From NCBI GenBank assembly GCA_963556695.1, contig CAUWAG010000008.1, positions 1,364,001 through 1,428,000 on the forward strand: 64,000 nucleotides of DNA. The letters are read 5' to 3'. The notes beneath the pieces were generated by a model. The model did no database searches. It was not told the origin of the DNA and worked only from the letters and a program-made list of their open reading frames with translations. Shown one piece after another: positions 32,737 through 48,547 of this stretch; position 1 is the stretch's first letter; each line of letters opens with the position of its first letter. The DNA is from Anthostomella pinea. Lineage: Eukaryota; Ascomycota; Sordariomycetes; Xylariales; Xylariaceae. The position numbers were made by a program, and so were the translations under genes.

Positions 32737-33771
32737 TCAAAGATTGCCTTGCAACTCGTCCGTCGGCGGTACCCCGATCTTTCTGAGAACGCTCAAGAGC
32801 ATGTCAGGATTCTCCCTGAGAGCGTCCCACTCCGCTTGATTCTTGACTAGAGCGGTACCAGCCAGTACCGTGCCATTCAGAGCCACACTACCGGCTTCTT
32901 CGTCACTGCGGTTCTGGATGGAGGCGCCTTCCGCTGTCCGCGGGCACAGAGCCATGGAGGTGCTCGTCATGGCAAAGTTGTAGCTGATCTTCGCTTCACC
33001 TTTATCGGGCACTTCTTCGCTGGCTATTGTGGCCTTGACGGCACGTTTGTACAGCGCCAAGTACGCATCATGTCTCTCCTCGCCACTCATTTCTGCATCG
33101 ATAGCAGCTGTGAAGATGGAGAACGGCAGTGCCTTCTTCCGCCCACGAATCCTGTCTGCGAGTACGTCCCACTCGCCTCCGCGGTCGGCGTCTTCCAGAC
33201 CGTCTTTCATGCGCTCTACGGGCAGAAGCTGCAGATGTCGGTGCGGTTGGCTGGCACCCGAGTGCTCTCCCGAATTGAAGAAGGTGAATAGCTCCTGTCC
33301 CGCGGTATGGTAGGCTCGTATACAGGCATAGGCTGCGTCTATGTCATCTTTCTCGAGAACATGCGTCTGGGGCTTGGCCTCTTTCGTAGCCAGTATGAAG
33401 TGTTCCGGCACGATGGCGAACTTGTTCAGGACCAGGTTGTGCGACGGCGGGAGCTCGGCGATCAGCATAGCTGCGGAGGGGTTCTCGAAGGGATTGAATG
33501 GTTTCGCGTTCGGCTCTTTGGGCTTGGGGGCTTTTGGCTTCGATGCGAGCGAGGGGGAGAAACGGAGCTGGAACTGGCGCCGGGCAGGTCAGTCATTTGC
33601 GGTGCGATGTTTGAGAACTGGAGCGAAACTTACTGCAAGAGAGCCCGGCGTCAACATGGCGGCCTGCGTGGGATAGTACGTCAGGTCGCCATTGGCTCTC
33701 GCCTTCGTAAACGCTGCTTTCACGAGTCCTGGCAGATTCGAAGGTGCAGTTGGGCGTGCCATCTCTTCCAT
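32737..33771 (-). CDS. apa2: ATP adenylyltransferase (diadenosine tetraphosphate phosphorylase, Apa1/Apa2 type)
   Basis: Two exons, complement of 33634-33771 and 32737-33573, 324 residues. The 60-bp intron has a GTAAGT donor, CTGAC branch site and CCAG acceptor, phase 0. The protein shows the family's hallmarks: KPFNPFENP, HNLVLNKFAIVPEHFILAT, FFNSGEHSGASQPHRHLQLL with the HIT-like H-x-H-x-Q triad (about residues 157-161), and ISYNFAMTSTSMALCPR. Apa2-type enzymes cleave Ap4A with phosphate to ADP and ATP, controlling dinucleoside polyphosphate levels in the cytosol. Length agrees with yeast Apa1/2 (about 320 residues). A 16-bp minisatellite lies about 200 bp upstream of the start. Confidence 0.92.
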
Positions 33772-33974
33772 GGTGGCTATTGGGGTGGCTCAATTGGTTG
33801 TTACGGTGGGTGCGAGAGTATTGTCATTGTCTCAATTGAGGTTGTCAGTTGTCGCATCGCGACCAATGCCGTCAGCTAGCAGCTGCTGCCAATCCCTTGG
33901 CAGCTGCAATCAGTAGCTTGTTACAATCCCCTATCATCCCAACGGTCTCCAACCTTGCGGCACCGTCACATTCA

Positions 33975-34038
33975 TTCGCCTCTATCAACATTCGCCTCTA
34001 TCAACATTCGCCTCTATCAACATTCGCCTCTATCAACC
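33975..34038. repeat. 16-bp minisatellite, four units
   Basis: Four tandem copies of TTCGCCTCTATCAACA; the last ends in CC instead of CA. It is located upstream of the minus-strand Apa2 gene, in its probable promoter. Confidence 0.9.
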
Positions 34039-35774
34039 TTCGGCACCGGAAGGAAAGTTCTTGAATCGGACTGTGCGCTGCAGATTTCGAGAAGGAGAGT
34101 CTTCAGAGCCTCTCAGCTACATTGAACCCTCCTGTTGACCTTGAGCATGAAAATATAGGGGCATTCTGTGCCTGGGTAATAAGCACTCCGAACGACCCAA
34201 TATTGATGGCTTGATTGGTTACACCTGCTTAGATCAGGGCACTTATTCCAAATAATATATGTCTACAGTTTGGAATCTGAGCAAGGTGCGCAGGAAGTAT
34301 GGCTCTCCTTGGCTCAGCAGCTCAGCCCGACGGACACTTCGAAGTTCTCGATGCCGTAAAAGATTCTGATCTCGCAAGCAGGGGACAGTCCCTCATATAG
34401 GCTCCTCAACCAGTTCGCAGTACCATTGTTATATTGTTCTATCACTTTGAGAGGCAAAACTGGATCATACTTCTACTATGCTTTCTCCTGGACAGCCCGA
34501 TGCTTCGCTCGTTTCGAGTGGCCTGCCTTACTGACACTACGTTGGTAATCTGAGTCTTTGACCTTGTGTCTTCGATTGAGGAGATCTCCGGAGAGACGGT
34601 GTCTCTTGCGCGGGCAGAAATGTACATCTTGGAGGTGTCCTTTACCGTATCAAGAATTCACTCGATTTCTGGGCTCGTGGTCCATCCGATCGAGCTTACA
34701 AAGACTTTGCACACTAGAGAGGTTTTGACCATCGTATGTCAAATGAAGTATCGAAGCTAACATGGTAATCCTAGGACGAAGAACAACCCAAGTGCCTGTG
34801 ATTATCTTCGGGCAAACCATCGATCCGCGGCTATGCAGACTGTCCTGGGATTTCGTTGGATATAAGCGTACTGTGTGGGATGCCATGACCTCAATTCCTT
34901 CCAGCTGAGCCTAAATGGAGGCAGATGTGCGAGATATCACACACAGCCTGCGGCCTTAGTACCACAACTATCGCGAGGACAATAGCATCTCAGCCAACAC
35001 CGGCCACAGTTAGCAGCGATATGCCTATACTCGACACGTAATTCACAAGTAGGACTATAACTGTGTGCTCGCAAGTAAATGGCAACCGAGACTGAGGCTC
35101 GAGTGAATAGTCAGCTGACATTGGAGCTCAACTTATCATCCCAGCCAGAAGTCGACAGCCAAGACGAGACACCTGTACATGCGTCGTGGGACGCTGGACC
35201 GGCTAGCAGCTCTCTACGAGAGCCACCGCCGATTTTTGCAATGACCTACGTTCCATACAGTTCAGATGCTTGGCCTGACGAGTGAGCATCAATCACACTC
35301 ATGTCTATTTCGACCGCAAACCCTGACTCAATTAGATTGATACCCGCCCATGAGCGATGTTTCCCCTTGTCAGATGCAGGGAGGGAAGCAGCGGAGGGCC
35401 GGCAGCAGCCCCGGCTTCCGGTTGCGGGCCCCCTTTCGGAAGCGGATTGGATAGGAGCCCCCGACGATCCGACTGTCGTTACACCACACCCCAAAGTGAA
35501 CTTACCTATCTCCAACCCCGCGATCTCACAGCAGAAGGCGGGGTCGTGAAAGAGGAGGGCGCCGAAGATAAGCGTTCCATGTATCTAGTTGCATGCATGC
35601 ATGATGTCAAACCTCGATCAGCATGGTCGAGATAAAGAGTGCGAGTCGCGCTCTTGATCGCGACGTGGTGTTGAGCTTGTTGACATGTTTTTCAGCCCTC
35701 ATTGTACAAATCCATACTACAATTCCACGACGTAGAACAACCCGTATAGAGACTCACACAAGAAATCCCACACC
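34039..35774. other. Intergenic, no supported gene
   Basis: Holds only short overlapping frames (for example 35079-35285 and 35301-35549, plus strand). The last 100 bases form the leader of the RutA-like gene. Confidence 0.4.
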
Positions 35775-35917
35775 ATGGCACCCGTCGACATCGGCGTTTT
35801 CATCCCGATCGGCAACAACGGGTGGCTGATCTCGACGACGTCGCCACAGTACATGCCGTCGTACGACCTGAACAAGCAGATCGTGCAGAAGGCCGAGGGC
35901 TACGGCTTCGACTTCGC

Positions 35918-35954
<37 letters not shown>

Positions 35955-36854
35955 TCGGAGTTCTGGGACCACAACCTCGAGTCCTTCACGCTGATGTCGG
36001 CGCTCGCGGCCGTCACGTCCCGGATCAGGCTCTTTGCCAGCACGGCGATCCTCACGCTGCCGCCGGCGCTGGTCGCGCGCATGGCCACGACCATCGACAG
36101 CGTGGCGCCGGGCCGCTTCGGCATCAATATCGTCACGGGTTGGCAGTCAGCCGAGTACGCGCAGATGGGGCTGTGGCCGGGCGACAAGTACTTCGGGTAC
36201 CGGTACGACTACGCGACCGAGTACGTGCAGGTCATGAAGGACCTTTGGAAGGACGGCGTGTCGAATTTCAAGGGCGAACACTTCCAGATGGACGACTGCA
36301 AGCTGTCGCCGCGGCCGGGCGGTAAGGTGCAGATCGTGGCGGCGGGGCAGTCCGGGCGCGGCGTTGAGTTTGCGTCGGGCTACGCCGACTATAACTTCGC
36401 CATGGGTTCTGGTATCAACACGTCGACGGCGTTCGGGCAGGCGACGGCGCGGCTGGTGGCAGCGGCGCAGAAGGCCGGCCGCGACGTCGGGTCCTACGTG
36501 CTGTTCATGGTCATCGCCGAGGCCACGGACGAGGCGGCCCAGGCGAAGTGGAAGCTGTACAACGACGGAGTCGACGAGGACGCGCTGTCGTGGATGAAGA
36601 GCCAGTCGAGCAAGGACACGAACACCGATGCCAATTCCACAGCCAAAAACATCGACCTGCCGGAGGGCGCGGTGAACCTCAATATGGGCACGCTTGTCGG
36701 CTCTTTCGAGACGGTTGCGCGTATGCTAGACGAGGTTGCCAACGTGCCGGGTACGAAGGGCATCATGCTCACGTTTGATGATTTCTTGGAGGGGCTCGAC
36801 AAGTTTGGTAAACACGTTCAGCCACTCATGAAGAGCAGGGAAGGGAAGGCATAG
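35775..36854 (+). CDS. rutA: RutA-like FMN-dependent pyrimidine monooxygenase
   Basis: Uninterrupted frame of 359 residues, close in length to bacterial RutA. It begins with [20 protein letters not shown] and keeps the family blocks [92 protein letters not shown] and [20 protein letters not shown]. RutA belongs to the luciferase-like flavin monooxygenases. With FMNH2 and O2 it opens the uracil or thymine ring between N3 and C4, the first step of the Rut pathway. No rutB-like amidohydrolase or rutF-like flavin reductase lies nearby. The gene has no introns and very high G/C at third positions compared with its neighbours, suggesting bacterial origin. A nearby 260-bp MITE is unrelated. Confidence 0.93.
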
Positions 36855-37727
36855 ACTGACCCGGCGAAGTCAGTCTGATGATCAATCATCCTAGACACGA
36901 TGACTATCTGGGTACAGCTCTGAAGTGACAGCGAAACACTTTTCACCGCAATGAAGTGATGTTCCCTAGTATAGATAACAGTCTGTTATGAGCAATGCCG
37001 CGTCCATCTGAGTAAGACAGCGTACATGTAATCGAACAGTGTTATGGCCCGGCTGTTGTCAGTCGGTCGTGTTCGCGAGGGTTCACATCGCGTCCATAAC
37101 TCGATCAATCCTTCGTCGCGTGAGACGGACATGGCTTGCAATACCATTGCGAGGCAACATATCTAAATTTTGGCTCAACGTAAGTATTCTCACATATACT
37201 ACCCTTGAAGTAATCACCAAAGCATAATAACTCTGTCAATCACACCCATACCGTGGGATGCTTCTCAGATGATCAGAAAAACTGTTGCTCGCGGATGCTT
37301 CTGCGCCAACAGCGATATCGTGAACCAAGCAGGGTTTCCAAGCGCAGCACAGTCTGGAAACTCTCGACCTGGGCCTACCAAAGCTCTACTGCAGGGGAGC
37401 CAGCCAGATGAAAAAGGTTTATGATAGCTTTTAATGTTCCTTCGTGGGATTAACAGGACCTCAGAAATCCCCGAAAAGGACCCGTTACCCTGACTTCTAA
37501 GCGCCGACCGCCCCCAAATTTAGAAGCGGGATGGATGCGCCCCTGGCCTAAGTCGACCCCGCACGCGGTTCGGACCCCTGAGCTTTCACTTTAGCGGTCC
37601 CGAGTTCAGGGTCGAAAGGGGGCGCATGTTTCGAAACACGCGCCAAATCACGGACCTGATAGCCCCCGATGCAATCATGATGTCGTTCTACGCTTTCAGG
37701 CTTTCTGATCATCTATGATCTGATGAG
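36855..37727. other. Intergenic, no supported gene
   Basis: 3' flank of the RutA-like gene, then GC-rich sequence around 37540-37640. No domain or RNA recognised. Confidence 0.4.
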
Positions 37728-37729
37728 TA

Positions 37730-37989
37730 CAGGTGTCCAGGATGGTAATGGTTAGCGGTTCCACAAGGAAGGAACTTTTAGGTTCGGACCGATCTTTTGC
37801 CTGTCAAAAACACGCAAAGTTCTGATCTATAATTATCTGCGATAGTATATGTGTAGAACGAACGTTATGGGTTGATGGTGCGTAGAACTTTACGGGGTCT
37901 AATGGTTCCTTCGGCAGTTACCATCATAGACGGATCTATACCCCTAGCATGTATGTAGAACCGCTGCCCATTACCATCCTGGACACCTG
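37730..37989. mobile_element. 260-bp TA-flanked MITE (Tc1/mariner type)
   Basis: Terminal inverted repeats of about 35 bp starting CAGGTGTCCAGGATGG; the first 22 bases are identical at both ends, with three mismatches after that. Both ends are bordered by TA (37728-37729 and 37990-37991), the target duplication expected for Tc1/mariner elements. There is no coding capacity. Confidence 0.88.
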
Positions 37990-37991
37990 TA

Positions 37992-40900
37992 GGTAGAATT
38001 GACAGGATTAGGCTTGTTGTTAGCTTGGGATCCGATGATCCTCTAGTAAGGTTTATGCGAATGGATCGCGAAGGAGCAACACGGTAGGGCAGGATGAGTT
38101 CGGAGGAGTAACCATGCGAGACTAATCAGTCTGTCAGTGCATGGATGGTTGAACGTTGTCCGTAATTTGACACGGTGCGATGAATCTGTTTCATGCGCCG
38201 CGGTGTGAATGATTTGGTTGGATGTGGCTTCTGGCCCACGAGCAAGTAGGTACGAACAGTCGTCAGTGCACCGATGGCACAAGCGTCAATATATCCTCTC
38301 ATTATAAAGCAGGGCCTGGCTAACCATGTGCGAGTGGTAGGTAGAGGCATTCCTCGACACTGCTTGGGGTGCCTCATAGTCATCGGTGGCGCGCGATCGC
38401 CGCCACTCAAACCATCTCTTGTAGGGCTGAGCTTGGTTGGCCTGAGCCGGAAGTTGGTTAGTTGTAACCGAACCAGGTGCTCACTCGGTCATTGGTAGCG
38501 GTACTGGACGTCTTTGAGGCCCTTGTGTCCTGCCGTATTCGCATCGGGATGACGAGGCGCAGGCAGCACATGGTAACAGTGAAGGTATGCAGCGCCGATG
38601 ACACAACCAACGCAGAGGCAGATAAAGGAGACCCCCAAGTCGGTTGAAACCGAGATTGCGCCCGTGAGGCATTGTAGTAGGTTGCGTAGGTAGACCAGCT
38701 CGTGGGGGCTACACGTGTGCCAGAGTGGGTGTCGGATGTTTGTCATGACCGTCTCCTCTTCACCGAGATGAGGTGCACGCAAACTCGGTAGCACCACATC
38801 TGAGGGCGCAACACCAACGAAGCTTTCTAGAAGGCGGATGGTCTACATCGGCTAATATGAGCGGGACGTATGCCGGCCAGAGACTGTAGGTTCCCGTAGT
38901 GGTGAAGCTTATGTAGACGCGCCGCGGTTCTGCAAGTCGTGTCGATAGTACACAATTGCAAGCGATTTGGCGTCGATGCAAACCAATCATCCCATGGGCG
39001 TTAGTATGGGAACACTAGAGTCGACGATGGATGGCCGATGGATGGCCGATGATGTGTACCTTATCATTATGATACTGCTGGAGAAAAGAAGCATTGATCG
39101 ACCGGGCGGATGATGGATCCTGGCTTGCTGAAGATGGGAGTACCCGCAGCCAGTAGATCCGCCGTGGGCGGTGGACCCCTGTTGCTGAGCCCCGTCCTTC
39201 GATAAAGTGCAAACGTCAAGCTCTCAACGCCGCCAGTCCAGACGCGCTGCATTCTGACATTCTGAAACAGCCACCTGCACAGGATACAGTACATGCAGGT
39301 GGACTGTGCAGAAGAGCAGCGCCAGTCATCTGGGGCTTGGGCAACATTCAACTTTAAAGCGGTGGTTTCATCATCGTTATTATCGCATCCTGTCACCAAT
39401 CGCAACCGCGGTTTCCGCATGAAGCTTTGTCCAATGTCTATGGTCAGACCGGGGAGTCGGGACCTCATTGTAGGACTCCATAGCTGCCCTGTAAGGAGAG
39501 TGCAAGGTCAGATGACGAGTTGCGCCGAGAAGAACCTCAAAGCGCCTTGTCCTCCGTCGCTGCATCCCGTTCCATCTTCGGCGGTACGAGACAGTCCGAT
39601 CTGAATCTCCTGAGTCCTGACAGCCGTAGGTGTGATACGACCTGGGACCATGGGAGGATCGTCATCGGATTGCCCCCACCCTTGTCGTCTGCCAGGGCAC
39701 TACCAGGACATGCAGGAACAGACGCCAGCAGAACGTGGCATCGGGACCGTCAGTCAGGTTGGACCAGCAGATGTATGTGTACCACGGCGAGGATCTCACT
39801 CCAACAGCATGCCGTTCACCACCCAACGATTCTCCTAACAAGCAACCCATCCAAGTCTGTCAGTCTCGTTGTAGGTACTACGATTGTAAACTCCTACGTG
39901 CAAGTGCTGAGACCATATGTCTCAAGACCAGCCAGATTCTTCGCTCTTGCTTTTGTGCTCGTGTACCTTGAGGTAGTTAGGAGAAAGGGTGTTTGGGGCA
40001 TGAACTACTGTCATCCAATGGCCACACCTCCTTTCATCCCAGTCTCGCCTCCGAATGGGGGTGGATGCACGTATTCGTGTGGTGGCAGGGTGGTCGTTAC
40101 CTACCACGAACGCCCTTGCATGCATCCTAGGTACCAGTACAGGACCCAAGCCAGGCCAGAGCATCCCCAGACTTGGCACGACTTCTAGCACTCCCCTGAT
40201 TCCCTCCAGCCAGTCCCGGCGCAAGGTTGGCAGCGCTTGACTTGGATGATTCTACGTATACGCAGTCAGTAGCGACGAGTGCTCGGAGCTGAGGTATACA
40301 GAAAGCGAGGACTGAATAGCGAAATGGCAGTGGTATCCCATAGGGGTTGCGATCTCCACATTCCGTTCTCAACTAGAGTAGTGCGGCAGTTGCGGGAGCT
40401 TAGCACTGGCTGAGAAGGGGTCGCCCGACTCGCCAGCTCGCCCGGCATGGGCAGCTGCTCCTGCAGGCGTTATGACAGCCAATGGTTGAATACCCCTCTG
40501 GCCCCTTTGGGTAATTGCCAAGTCAGTCGTCTTGACTTCACACAGTAAGCGCTAGCCGCCCATGTGATTTATGTAAAGCAGTACAGCATGTACAAGAACC
40601 TACAGTGCAGAAGAGGCGCCCTGTGCAGATGCATCAACATTGAATAACACCGAGTTCCAATTGTCTGCAGCTACGTTGGGCAGGGTGATATCGAGTGGTG
40701 GCGGGCAATGATCTGTCAGTCTGTGTAGGCATCCCCAAGTGCAGGTGGCAGTGGACAGGGAGAGACATTGGATGGCGGGGTCGACAATTAGCAGGAACCC
40801 GTGCATCAAAATAGGATGTGCAGCAGGTGGATGCGAGGATCGGCGGGGGTGGTGGATAGAGCAGAATAACCTTGAAAGGCAAGGAAGGCATGACATGGCA

Positions 40901-42064
40901 TATTGATGGTTGGCAAATGCATGTTTGGTCGAGGCAGCGACCAGCGACCAGCCCCAGCCCCAGCCAAACATTGTTTCTTAAAAGGCAGCAGGCCCGGGTC
41001 GTGAATGCACCTGCACCTTCTCATATAAACCTATTTGTTTGGATCGTTCTTGGGCCGGCCTGTTTTTCGCTCCTTTCTCGGTTACCCCAGCACCAGTACA
41101 AGACAGACATCCATCTTCATCTCCTTCACCCTCTTGCTCTTCCACCACCATCCTTTTATCCTTCACCACCGCCCTTTTGCCTGGACGCATACATTCTTCT
41201 TGGTTCCTCTTTGGCCACTCGGTTTGCCTGTCACCTACGATACCGTTCTCAATCAGTCACCTATGCCCCCCACCTACGCGGTCATTCGTTCACTTTGAAA
41301 GAGGACACTAAAACACGCTGACCCGGCCTTGACTTGCGACGACGACGAAACATTGTTCTTTGTTGACCCGGTGTGCACCCAACCACCAAACACCTGCACC
41401 TAACCGCCAACAATCCATTGTGGTCAATGAACAAAGGACATCTCTGACTGTAAGGCCTCCCTGTCACGCCTGCCTTTCACCTCAAATCACGCCTTTCACC
41501 CCGTTCATCCCATTCAGTCTATTCACAACTGCTCTTATTGTCTCGACTCCATTCACCCAACCCCCTTTGTTCATCATCATGTGCTTGCCATTCCCTCGTG
41601 ATGCTGCACCACACCCAACGACCCCACATCTCCATCCTTTGTCATTGTTCCACATCTCCAGTCCTTTCGTGCATTGTCCCAATTGTCAGCCAGCCCTCGA
41701 GCAACAACTCGAACTTGCATGATCATCACAAAGACAGCGTGCTTGATTCACCTCCATTCTACTTCTATATTACACCCTCGTCCTTCGCCTTCTGGCTACG
41801 TAATACCTTGCTTGCACATCTACTTTGGATTTTGTTCATTCTCACAACATACCACTATTGACTTCTTTTCCACAAACTCCACCAACCATTTTTCACTTCA
41901 CCTTTGCTGCACACAATACTCGCTCTACGCAATATCATCCACCGTTCGATCTATCCCCGGCGGAGCAAAGAACTGATTTCGTACAGCACCAGTCAATATC
42001 ACTTTCATTTCAGCGCGGAGATTTGTGCCCAGTCCATCCACGACTAGCTGGTTCTACCGTCAAG
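37992..42064. other. Long intergenic region; pyrimidine-rich leader before the GH55 gene
   Basis: From 38000 to about 40900 only overlapping short frames are seen. One minus-strand frame (38489-38797) has a hydrophobic stretch (VSFICLCVGCVIGAAYLHCY) but no other support. From about 41040 to 42064 the plus strand is C/T-rich with repeated CACC, CCTTTC and CATTC motifs, as in long 5' leaders or promoters of highly expressed fungal genes. It contains several small upstream frames, and the GH55 frame itself is open for 80 codons upstream of the chosen Met. Confidence 0.4.
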
Positions 42065-46301
<4,237 letters not shown>

Positions 46302-47394
46302 ATGGCCGAATCCTACTCCCTGAGATCACGACAAGTCGACCAAATGGCTGGCGACGGTCACGAGGCCAACGGGTCGCCCTTCAGGCCTACGAGAGCCAGG
46401 GGCTCCGCATCAACGAGGCGCAACTCGCCGTACCTTCCGACACCGCTCGAAAGCCTCGCCCTCCTCATCTACCCGGTCCTCCTCGTCTTCGGCAGTCTCT
46501 TCTCGGTGCTGAGCCCCGAGACGCGTGCCTCGCCTTACGACGTGACGGGCCACTCACACGTGCAGACGGGCAACGCCGTGCCCTCGTACTTCGCGCGCAA
46601 AGACAACCTACTCAACATCATCTTCGTCAAGCGCGGTTGGGCCTGGATCACGGTCGCTTTCGTCGCATTTGCGGCCTCACACTCGACGTTTCGATCCTCG
46701 GGCACTCGGCTCGCCCGCGCGGCGTCGCGCTGGGCGCTCATTACCGGCTGGTGGATTCTGGTCACGCAGTGGTGCTTCGGCCCGGCTATCATCGACCGCG
46801 GATTCCGGTTCACGGGCGGCAAGTGCGAGGACGCACACGAGGCCGTCTTCGAGGGCACCGCGGACAAGAGCGACGTCTTCACGGCCGCTGCATGTAAGGC
46901 CTCCGGCGGACGCTGGAGCGGCGGTCACGATATCTCGGGGCATGTGTTCCTGCTCGTGCTGGGGAGCTACTTCCTCGTGCAGGAGGTCGGCTGGGTGCTG
47001 CTGCGCTCGGGTGCTGGGGTGGCGGGCCGCGGCGAAGAGAGGGCTGTCGTTATGGGCGACGGGGCTGTCAAGGGCGCGGGCGTCGAAGCCGAGGGCGATG
47101 GTGGTGCCGGCGATGGAAGCGCACTCGGGGTCGGCAGCAAGTTCACGCTCACGATCGTAGGGCTGTGCTGGTGGATGCTGCTCATGACGGCTATCTACTT
47201 CCACACATGGTTTGAGAAGGTGAGTCGCCCCATCTGGGCCGCCAATTAGGCGTCATGGGTCTGCGTCATGGCCTGTGCTAACATAGGAACAGCTCACCGG
47301 ACTCTTGGTCGCTTTCCTGGGCGTGTACGCGGTCTACATCCTTCCTCGATGGATACCGGCACTGCGGGGACTTATTGGAATGCCAGGCATGTAG
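46302..47394 (+). CDS. SCS3: FIT family protein (Scs3/FITM2-like)
   Basis: Two exons, 46302-47219 and 47293-47394, 339 residues; the 73-bp intron has a GTGAGT donor and AACAG acceptor. Start MAESYSLRSR is chosen over the upstream in-frame Met because the upstream codons are not protein-like. A polar N-terminus is followed by about six hydrophobic segments: LALLIYPVLLVFGSLFSVL, WAWITVAFVAFAASHS, WALITGWWILVTQWCF, HVFLLVLGSYFLVQEVGWVL, FTLTIVGLCWWMLLMTAIYF and LLVAFLGVYAVYIL. The FIT motifs are present: HDISGHVFLL (first catalytic His) and the second His in YFHTWFEKLTG, which splicing completes. Scs3-type proteins sit in the ER membrane and act as acyl-CoA diphosphatases needed for lipid droplet formation and ER phospholipid balance. 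A Gly/Ala/Glu-rich loop of about 45 residues before the fifth segment looks like an insertion. Confidence 0.9.
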
Positions 47395-48178
47395 ACGATG
47401 GTAGAATAACGAGCCGATGAGATCAACCACAGGAACGAGTAATTAGGGAAGGATACGCCGTCGAATTATCTGACGGAATATCACGAGGCATGAGCTGAAT
47501 CGAGGGTACATAATAATATACGATACACTATACACATACACTAGCAGTCCGGAGGTGCTTGGGACAATTCAGAATCGTGCTGAAAGGCTTGAGGGTGTTG
47601 CCTCTCCATTCTAACCATTTTCAAACCGGCTCATGTGAAATCAGTGGCGAATCTGGGCTCGTGCTGTGCTGATGCCCAGAGGAGGAGGATTCGCAGCTGC
47701 CTACTAAGAGATATGGATGCCGATATGGGATCGGACTGAAATGGAAGCTTACTGTGGATTTACCTTTAGATATAGCCTACAGAAGCTGCACTTTGATGAC
47801 GCATAAATGTGAGCGTCTATTAATATGATCTTTTTGAGAAATTATCGAGAAATTATCGAGAACTTATCCGACCCAATCTGGCTTATTTGCCTTTCCCAGA
47901 AATCCCTGCCTTGGAGGAGCGGAGGGATGGGAACTTTTTTCGCTCCTCTGCGGCTGTGCCATGGGCTCGGGACTTTTGGTGTCTAGTAGTTACAGAGCTT
48001 CGTAACAGTTGGAGGACATTCATTAAGCCATCTACAAATCTTATAAAGGGCCAGCTAGTCCCGTCTCTCCTTCGGCTCCCATGATTATGAACCACCAGTA
48101 CCAACAGACACCATTACTCGATATTCCATCGCCATACAACCTAAAGCCATTACCAATAGCAAGCGGGCACACTTCACA
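47395..48178. other. Intergenic, promoter of the first small secreted protein
   Basis: The last 90 bases (from about 48088) resemble the region before the second copy at 49711-49760, so the duplication included the leader. Confidence 0.45.
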
Positions 48179-48547
48179 ATGCGGGTCACCTCAGCACTCA
48201 TTCTGTCAAGCATGGCAGTCCTCGCCTCGGCTGTAAAGAACGAGGGCAGTGATTCGGGATTGAACTGGTCATTCAGTCTCTACGCGGACGAGACCTGTGC
48301 AAGCGGTGTATACCAAGAAACATTCTCGGGCAGTAAAAGCCAACGCTGCACGAAAGTCGGAGGTACTAGCGGGCAAGATGATTTCGTCGCATGGGAGATG
48401 TACACCCTCAACAGCCCGTGCAAAGTTACTTTATACGAAGGTAGCGATTGCGGGGATAAGGTGGCCGTGATTGATACGAACTCCAAGAAGGGTACATGCA
48501 CCTTCAAACAAGGTCGAGGAATTCACTCTTACAAAGTCGTTTGTTGA
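48179..48547 (+). CDS. Small secreted cysteine-rich protein, copy 1 (intact)
   Basis: Single exon of 122 residues. The N-terminus MRVTSALILSSMAVLASA is a clear signal peptide. The mature part of about 104 residues has six cysteines (in ETCASG, QRCTKV, SPCKVTLYEG, SDCGDK, GTCTF and the final VVC), which could form three disulfides. Aromatic beta-strand sequences (WSFSLYAD, AWEMYTL, KVTLYEG, IHSYKVVC) suggest a small beta fold. It looks like a candidate secreted effector or surface protein; no specific family is recognised and no function is claimed. A related, frame-broken copy lies 1.7 kb downstream on the same strand. Confidence 0.75.
   Translation: MRVTSALILSSMAVLASAVKNEGSDSGLNWSFSLYADETCASGVYQETFSGSKSQRCTKVGGTSGQDDFVAWEMYTLNSPCKVTLYEGSDCGDKVAVIDTNSKKGTCTFKQGRGIHSYKVVC

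Noticed and set aside
25137..36854. A biosynthetic or catabolic cluster around the RutA-like gene
   Set aside because: Neighbours are a SANT-like regulator, Apa2 and a GH55 glucanase with no shared pathway, and no RutB/RutF-type partner is present.
38489..38797. Small membrane protein on the minus strand
   Set aside because: One hydrophobic stretch only; the frame overlaps others, with no conserved motif or promoter-like context.
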